Notes under the pieces: generated by a model
Told to the model about the DNA's origin: nothing
The model's input: the letters and a program-made list of their open reading frames with translations, nothing else
Database searches by the model: none
Assembly: GCA_023846275.1 (NCBI GenBank)
Contig: CM043868.1
Span: forward strand, 20,245,755 to 20,309,754
Source: Vanilla planifolia
Lineage: Eukaryota > Streptophyta > Magnoliopsida > Asparagales > Orchidaceae
Length of the DNA: 64,000 bases
Direction: 5' to 3'
In this document: piece after piece, positions 57,887-64,000 of the stretch
Layout: the number at the start of each line of letters is the position of its first letter
How positions within the stretch are numbered: the first letter of the stretch is position 1
Translations under genes and position numbers: made by a program

Positions 57887-58067
57887 CTAACAGTTGAGTA
57901 TTGTTACACCCGTGCCAGCGTTAGGCCGTAGTAGCCGCATCCGTGTAGATAACTTCGTGACACAATGCCAGTTTGCCACCTCCCTTAACGAGTCAGCTGC
58001 AGTTAGCCAACGTCCAGCCCCAGGTCTCTTGCGCCCCACGAAGCGCAGCCAAGGAGTTCCCCTCCTA

Positions 58068-59819
58068 CTACTTGCGATTATAACGATCATCCCTACATAT
58101 ACCATCCTCCGATATGTATTCAAACTCCCGCCTAGGCTTCTTCCCCACATCTGCCCCTGCTTTTGTGAACCAAGCCCGCCTTATCATGTCCCTTCCACGA
58201 GCCATGGAGAGACTCCTCGCCCTGGCAGTTTCTCCCCTTTGATGCTGGGCCAACCTGGGAGCAATTTTCTGTACATTGCCAAAGCGTGCAATTGCACCTT
58301 GTCTTTTACGTCGAGGTAGGACTAGCATCGATGGACCAAGGCCCCCCAGCTTCGCCTTTTCCTCCAGTCCACGTGCATGGCGCTCTGGCTCCCTCTGGAC
58401 CTTATAGCCCATCGCTTTATTGTGTTCGCAGCATGGAGTGTTAACCGCGTCCGTCACCGACCTGTGCACAGGCTCCTTACTGCCACCAGCAACCGCTTCT
58501 TCCTTGCTAGTAGTTGTCGAGATATTGTTATCCGTAGGTTCAATATGGCCCATAGCTGTTTCATCCTTCTCCCGCGCCTCCATCTCAGTAGGGTTAACCC
58601 GCATAGCCGCCTGAGACTCATGCATAGTGCAACGCCCAGTAAGGTGTCCCACCCGGCCACAGCTAAAGCAGACCGTAGACAACCCCTCATATTCGAAAGG
58701 CTGATACGCTCGGCCAAACTCCCCGCTTAGCCAAGTACCAGGCTTTAAGGGCTTGGAGAGATCAGTGCGAACGCACACTCTTGCGAAGTTTGACCTTTGC
58801 ATGTCGGCCGTCCAGCCATCAAGCAGAATGGGCTCCCCGATTGCTTTTGCAATTCTTAATATATTTTCCACATCCCAATATAAGAGAGGAAGGCCGGGAA
58901 AGCGCACCCAGACCGGTGCTCGCATTGCCGTCATGTCGTCTGGGCGAAATTCGTGTGACCACAGGTCCAGTCCCATAGCTTGGCCGGCGACTTGCCACGG
59001 CCCACCCAGCCATACCTCATTTCTGTCTTGCATGCAGTCGAAGTGTAAAACGAAACAGCCAGAGTTAAGGTCCAGGATTTTGAAGTTCCTGTAATGTCCC
59101 CAACGCCTCTGCAGGACCCTTGCTATTACAAAGAATGGGAGATTCCCATAAACACGGCCGATCAAGTCGCATTTGTGATATTCAATGCGTCTGTAGCACG
59201 CTTCAGACGACATTATCACATCTTCGTTCTCTTCCTGGTCCGGTATGCCCGCCGCTCTTTCTTTTACATCTATTGTAGCCGGCCGAACAAATGGCGTTAC
59301 ACGTTCGCTAGGAGCACTAATTTTCGAGAGTAAAGCCTCCCTAAAGTTCATTCTTAGGGTCGTCTGGTTCACAACCGGCGTATGAGAGCTACTCGCCACC
59401 CCCCCGACAGCATCCTGAGACGAAAGATGAGTAGCCTCCTTTCGAGTACGTTCCATAGTCTCCTGGCTCTTCCTCTGCTCATCCCCCAATCCTGCTAGGG
59501 CGTCGTCCTCTTTCATACCATCATCAGAGGTCTCCTCCAGCGTTGCCTTCCCTTTGTCTAAATATACCCGCTCCTCTACTGAGTTTGCCCCCACCGCGGG
59601 GCTCCAGGACGAATCCGTGCATTCAGGTGTTGTCTCCATCTCCTGCCTGGAGGGAACACCCTCTTCGACGTCAGGCTGGGCACCAGAGACACAGCCGATC
59701 GTCTTCGCAGTGCCCTCTTCCATTTCCACTATTGCACTTGTATAATACTCTCTATCCGGAGATTTGCTTACGGACATCTTGGATTTCCGGTGGCTTCTTC
59801 TCACCTTGGCTCCCACCAT
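58068..59819 (-). CDS. LINE ORF1 (RNA-binding, zinc-knuckle protein)
   Basis: 583 codons without interruption. It probably coats the LINE RNA. The N-terminal 200 residues are acidic, Ser/Thr-rich and low in structure. A DUF4283-like domain spans about 205-300 (LIGRVYGNLPFFVIARVLQR, then WLGGPWQVAGQ), with the usual W-V-R-F-P-G-L-P-L following at about 304-312. A CCHC zinc knuckle is C384-C387-H392-C397 (CFSCGRVGHLTGRC). This is the standard ORF1 plan of plant L1 elements. The basic C-terminus (480-583) may bind nucleic acid. The ATG is one base from the end of the element, so no 5' untranslated promoter is present in this copy. Confidence 0.9.
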   Translation of the reverse strand: MVGAKVRRSHRKSKMSVSKSPDREYYTSAIVEMEEGTAKTIGCVSGAQPDVEEGVPSRQEMETTPECTDSSWSPAVGANSVEERVYLDKGKATLEETSDDGMKEDDALAGLGDEQRKSQETMERTRKEATHLSSQDAVGGVASSSHTPVVNQTTLRMNFREALLSKISAPSERVTPFVRPATIDVKERAAGIPDQEENEDVIMSSEACYRRIEYHKCDLIGRVYGNLPFFVIARVLQRRWGHYRNFKILDLNSGCFVLHFDCMQDRNEVWLGGPWQVAGQAMGLDLWSHEFRPDDMTAMRAPVWVRFPGLPLLYWDVENILRIAKAIGEPILLDGWTADMQRSNFARVCVRTDLSKPLKPGTWLSGEFGRAYQPFEYEGLSTVCFSCGRVGHLTGRCTMHESQAAMRVNPTEMEAREKDETAMGHIEPTDNNISTTTSKEEAVAGGSKEPVHRSVTDAVNTPCCEHNKAMGYKVQREPERHARGLEEKAKLGGLGPSMLVLPRRKRQGAIARFGNVQKIAPRLAQHQRGETARARSLSMARGRDMIRRAWFTKAGADVGKKPRREFEYISEDGICRDDRYNRK

Positions 59820-59820
59820 A

Positions 59821-60540
59821 ATGATTTAATCTATTATTACTAAATTTAAAGCAAATATGATGAAAATGTTTGATATAACAAATGGGAATGTTGTATTATT
59901 TTCTTGGGACTAAAATAATGCAGATAGAAGAAAATATTTTTATGTCATAAAAAAATATGTAATAAATTTATTAAAGAAGTTTAATATGCTTCATTTCAAT
60001 GCTATTTTTACACCCATAAATGTGTATGATAAATTATGACTTGAAGATGACACCAATATGACAAATAAAAGTTATTTTTGAAGTTTAATTGGTAAATTAT
60101 ATTTTTTTTATCACATTTAAGACCAAATTTTATATATTTTTTTGTTGTGTCTAGATTTATACATTATGCATAACATAATGACTTGGTATAGGAAAAATGG
60201 TTCTTTATTTTGAAACATGAGTTATTGAATGTGATATTTTATACTCTAAATTTATTGATAATAAATTCTTTTGTTTTATTGATAGTGAGCAAGAATCTCA
60301 AATGATTGAATAAGTATTGACGATTGTATTTTCAATTTTGAATTTAAAGCAACATACTAGAGTTCAATGAAAAAAAAGATAATAGTTTTGTCAATATTGA
60401 AGTTGAATATATAATAACATTAACAACTTCTCAAGTTGTATGGTTACAAAGAATGCTTGCATATCTTAATTGTAAAGAAAATGACCCAATAGAGATAACC
60501 CAAATTGTTAAGAATACAATCAGACATATCATAGCTTATT
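59821..60540 (+). pseudogene. copia reverse transcriptase and RNase H remnant, right part
   Basis: The first bases complete the Asp codon left open at 53670 and continue D-D-L-I-Y. Then come FLGTKIMQIEENIFMS (59900-59945), a PMNVYDKL-like stretch, and at about 60390-60530 the RNase H peptides NIEVEYI, TSQVVWLQRMLAYL and ITQIVKNT. It is in the order expected for copia, with many stops. Confidence 0.78.
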
Positions 60541-62419
60541 CATTTATTTAGGATACATGAGAATTTATTCAATCAATGCTATGAAGATCCCTCAATTTAA
60601 TTGGCATTCAAACTTAGGTGATAATGTCATGATATTGGAGTGCTAGAGAAGAGCATGATTTGTTGTTTTTTTTTGTATATGCTCATTCTTATGATGTTAG
60701 GACTTCTTGATATAATACATTATTCCACACCATTATATGCTTCAAATGACTATTTAATTAAAAGCCTTATCACAACCTATTGCCTTTGATGATAAAAATT
60801 AGGCTTTTTTAAAACTCATTTTACAAACAGCTTTTTGGAAATTTTTACATTTAATTCTATGCATACATATCATATCATTACTTTATAAGTTGATTACAAA
60901 CTATACCAATGTATGCTATAGATTTGATGGGATTCCATATCATGTCATTGCAAATAAAAATAATTTATTATTTTCTTAATTAGTAATTTGTGGCATTTTA
61001 AGGAGCTATATATGGCTTTCTTTGGTTGTATCGAGTCATGTAAGTTTTGCACGGAAAGAAAGACATTTAATGTTTTGAGTTGGGAGAATACCATTAAATG
61101 ATTTAATACCAATCAATAACCAATTAAATCTTCTACATATCAATTGATTCGTGATCAAATTGTTAGATAGAGTAAAAAAAGGCAACAGGTTACCAAACAA
61201 ATTTTTAAATTGTTAAAAAAGGGAATATTTAGTAACCAAATTCTTTGATAACCAGAAATTTTGGTCACCAAAATAATAATTGTTTTTAATATTATTACTT
61301 AACTTACAATCTCTATTTAAATGTCCAATTAAAATGCTTTGCCAACCAAATTTTTTATCATTGAAGCCCTCTTTATCGATAGCATTATATCCACTTCGTA
61401 TAAACTTGAACATGTTATAACGTGATTTGTTTTCCAAAAGATATACAAAAATCCTTATAGGAATCTACATACATTATGTGATATTTGATTTTGACAAACA
61501 CCCTCACTATGTGCATTCTTGTAAGTGCATTAAAAAACCTCTTAGTGGTTAGCAAAATTATACTAAAACTTAAAATAGATAAATGGATATGAAAAATATA
61601 AAAAGTTAAAAGTTAAAAATGAATGTTTTATAAATATAAACATTTCATATAAAAATTTTAAATTTATTGCATTTCTTATGAACATAAATATCTAGATATA
61701 TATTTTTTAACTATATCAAATATTGAGAATATTTAAAACTCGATGATATAAAATGAAATGATATTTAACAAATGTTGTGCACAATATATGTAGATGTCTT
61801 AAATCATGCCAGCCTCATCATATCGACTTTAGCATATTTAATCATATCTATTTTTGGATATTCTGATCATATATATTTTTTTGTATAAGTAATCATATTT
61901 GTTTTGGAGATATTATGATTATATCTATTTTTGATATATTTGATTGTATAAGTTTTTAGAATAATTGAGAATTTCTTGATTTGTTGATATTTTGAAAAAA
62001 TTCATTCATTTTAGAAAATGTTACAAATACTTTATTTGCAATCTCTCATCAGATGTTCCTAAATTTTAGAGTCATAAAATCTATTTTATCCTCTTTATTT
62101 TTTATAAAAAATTATAGTAAAAACAAACTTTTATTCTTTTAAAATCAAGTTGCTAAATTATCTTACTATCATATGGAAAGATAAAGCTTTTCACATTTCT
62201 TTAAAAATAAATGTGCACATAATATTAATTGTCATAATTTATTTATATATCTTTTTTGTTCAAATAAAATAATATAAATATTATACATATGGTGATAATT
62301 ATAGAACCCTCTAGATAATCATATGCTAGCTCTCACTCTATTATGATAGTGCAATGAGTGACTCCATTTGTTTCGAAAATGTTTGGCTAAAATAGGCATG
62401 AGTCGACCAACATTGAGTT
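60541..62419. other. AT-rich stretch, no gene recognised
   Basis: It may contain the end of the copia element, but I found no LTR matching 50330-51170. Short frames such as 61213-61437 have no recognisable motif. Confidence 0.5.
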
Positions 62420-62967
62420 TGTCAAGCCCCCACCTAACCAAGTACCATTATATAACAATATTATCATAAATTTGCTTAGCTGTTACATCGAGTGAGGACA
62501 AATAACCAAAAACTATCAAAGGTGGGAACCCGACGGTAAGACAAACACAAACTCCATATATTTACAATATATATATATATAAACACGAACATGTTTTTAT
62601 AATAATCACACCAAATCCTCTTTTTGTTTTACACATCTCTTGAAAAGGGTTCTTTGTAGCAGTACCATTCTCATCTCTCCGTGTAGTGATTTCATGACCT
62701 GTGATGTAAGCACTAAATGAGATTTTATAAATCTCAATAGATAAATTCACATAATTAACCAAGGAAATAAAAGACATAACAAATACTATTAACAGTAAAG
62801 ATGAATGTCATACATACATATAATGTAATGCCAAATGGAAACCATAAAGAATGTCAATTCCTTATATAGTGTGTTGTTATCGGGCTCAATTCTCTTTTAT
62901 GCATTATCCTCTGGATCTAATCATCATCAATAAATGACCTTCAGCCGGTATCCAACCAATCACATAA

Positions 62968-63223
62968 CATTAGACAGATATCTGATCCGAAGATCGATAC
63001 CCTGCAACACATGCTGAGCCTAATGCCACCAGGCAGGTATGGTACCATACCCTGCAACACATGCTGAGCCTGGTGTAAATCATCATGGAGTCATAGCACA
63101 TAATACCAGGCAGATATCTGATCCGAAGATCGATACCCTGTGACACACGCTGAGCCTGATATAAACACTAGGCATATATTTGATCCGAAGATCGATACCC
63201 TGCAACACATGCTGAGCCTAGTG
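62968..63223 (-). repeat. Four-unit hairpin cluster in the right-edge LTR
   Basis: Units at 62968-63025, 63027-63075, 63104-63161 and 63166-63223. On the minus (LTR-sense) strand the closing arms are CATTAGGC/GTCTAATG, CACCAGGC/GCCTGGTG, TATCAGGC/GCCTGGTA and CACTAGGC/GCCTAGTG. All pair fully when G-U pairs are allowed. Three units contain GATCTTCGGATC, a four-base stem with a UUCG loop; the second contains the palindrome GGTATGGTACCATACC instead. A small arm reads GCA...TGC in three units where the solo LTR has GCG...CGC. Confidence 0.85.
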
Positions 63224-63666
63224 GTGAGGATAATATTCTTTGGGAATCCCATTGTTTTATTTGTCATTTTCCAAACATCAATCCATGTCATATCAAAAGT
63301 CCTTTCATGTCATATTATTTTGTCTCTTTCTTTAGCATATTGTACCATATTATTTCTTTCCCTTTTAGTTGTCATGCAAATAAAATAAACATCAACATAT
63401 AGAACAACCAAAACACCATGTAACTGAAAGAAAACCATGTAAAACAAACACATAATATTGTGCTACATCACAGGGTTAGGAATTTATCTACCTGAATTTG
63501 CTGTACCAACCGTCTTACTCACTTCTGATTCTTCTTGATGTCCTACAAGCCCGTAAAATACAAAAATAATTAATTTAAATATGCTTATTAGTCAAAAATT
63601 GCTTTCTAAAAACTTTCCCAAACACACCCCAAAATAAATCCCAAAAGGCTCGATCGGCCATGGTCT

Positions 63667-63850
63667 ATGCTGGACCGCCCGAGCAGAAAACCTTTTTAAA
63701 AGCTTTTCCAAACAGCTTTCCAAAATTCCCAAATTCCTTAGGCCGTCGCTGGACCGCCCGCTCGGCACGCTGGACCGTGCGTGCTCGACGCGCTGGACCG
63801 TGTGCTCGACGTGCTGGACTGCGCGTGTTTGGCATCCTGTTCAGCAGCGT
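63667..63850 (-). repeat. GC-rich minisatellite in the right-edge LTR
   Basis: CGCTGGACCG and close variants recur at about 63669, 63748, 63768, 63790 and 63812, the complement of the GGTCCAGCG motif in the solo LTR, with different copy number and spacing. The minus-strand frame at 63665-63904, rich in Arg and Ala, follows these repeats and is not called a gene. Confidence 0.75.
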
Positions 63851-63879
63851 AACCTGGTCCAAAACTTGGACCGGTTCAC

Positions 63880-63901
63880 GCCGCCCTCTCTCTCTCTCTC
63901 T
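63880..63901 (-). repeat. (GA)n tract in the right-edge LTR
   Basis: About 20 bases of CT on the plus strand, at the position matching the GA tract of the solo LTR at 34194-34218. Confidence 0.88.
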
Positions 63902-64000
63902 CACGTCCGGCGAAACCGAAATATTTCGCCGGCGAACTTCTAAATTTCTTGCATCTCTCGCCGACCAACGGACCGCTGCTCCCCAAAAAACTTATAAAAA

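Larger units (their letters stand above)
53671..59820 (-). mobile_element. Nearly intact L1-type LINE
   Basis: 6,150 bases, read on the minus strand: ORF1 (59819-58068), 181-base spacer, ORF2 (57886-53732, one in-frame TAG), a 3' untranslated region of about 47 bases, then a 14-base poly(A) at 53671-53684. It is much richer in GC than its surroundings. The 5' end falls one base before the ORF1 ATG. The host copia reading continues from base 53670 straight to 59821, so there is no detectable target-site duplication. Confidence 0.9.
50330..60540 (+). mobile_element. Old Sirevirus-like copia element, split by a LINE
   Basis: On the plus strand: LTR-like region, gag (51897-52601 and a coiled-coil remnant to about 52800), then directly part of the reverse transcriptase (53340-53670). 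After the LINE, reverse transcriptase and RNase H continue (59821-60540). Integrase has largely been lost between 52.9 and 53.3 kb. The two reverse transcriptase pieces join exactly at the active-site codon when the LINE is removed. The frame is full of stops. No 3' LTR recognised. Confidence 0.75.
62420..64000 (-). mobile_element. Large LTR, same family as the nested solo LTR, cut by the window edge
   Basis: Read on the minus strand it ends GGGGGCTTGACA, matching the solo LTR end GGGGTGCCTGACA. It then runs collinear to about base 450 of that LTR at the window edge (64000 corresponds to about 34095). It shares the hairpin cluster, the GGTCCAGCG-type minisatellite and the GA tract, but differs by many substitutions and indels, so it is an older or separate insertion. 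Left of 62420 there is no primer-binding site, so it is either a solo LTR or the 3' LTR of an element lying to the right. Confidence 0.85.

Noticed and set aside
53816-59333. Many plus-strand frames of 60-220 codons opposite the LINE
   Set aside because: They are shadows on the antisense strand of GC-rich LINE coding sequence and show no domain.
62968-63223. CRISPR array
   Set aside because: The units are structured LTR repeats without unique spacers of fixed length, in a plant nuclear context.

Overview
The window is nuclear DNA from a flowering plant. The evidence is a three-exon NAC transcription factor gene and the mix of Ty1/copia, Ty3/gypsy and L1-type elements, all typical of a large, repeat-rich plant genome. 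Most of the sequence is very AT-rich and consists of decayed retrotransposons full of stops. GC-rich islands mark the younger insertions: a Sirevirus-type copia, a large solo LTR and an L1-type LINE. I cannot name the species.

Layout. 1-3919: a decayed Ty3/gypsy polyprotein (+). 3920-17700: AT-rich DNA with simple repeats and no recognisable gene. 17763-22868: a second decayed Ty3/gypsy (+) with two recognisable LTRs. 23354-23880: a 263-bp tandem duplication. 25325-30012: a decayed Ty1/copia (-) with both LTRs, one carrying a long (TA)n expansion. 30904-45315: an old Ty1/copia (+) split by a young Sirevirus-type Ty1/copia on the minus strand (32515-43242, 5-bp target duplication). One LTR of that element is itself split by a 2,207-bp solo LTR of another family (33643-35849, 5-bp target duplication), so three layers are nested. 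46767-48706: the only host gene I can support, a NAP-like NAC factor (-). About 50.3-60.5 kb: an old Sirevirus-like copia (+), split at its reverse transcriptase active-site codon by a nearly intact L1-type LINE (-, 53671-59820). 62420-64000: a second, older copy (-) of the solo-LTR family, cut by the window edge.

How it fits together. The NAC gene is an uninterrupted gene of about 2 kb in transposon-dominated DNA, with a TATA box upstream and a poly(A) signal downstream. The nested insertions give relative ages: old gypsy and copia remnants, then the Sirevirus (LTRs differ by 4 substitutions and 1 indel over about 1.8 kb), then the solo LTR inside it. The LINE is young by its open frames but carries one in-frame stop in ORF2.

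The most unusual signal is a cluster of roughly 50-60-nt units in the large LTR family. Three are in the solo LTR and four in the copy at the right edge. Each is closed by an 8-bp stem whose arms differ between units by compensatory changes, and several have an inner hairpin capped by a UUCG tetraloop. It looks like a conserved, repeated RNA (or DNA) fold. I found no CRISPR array, rRNA gene or credible tRNA gene.
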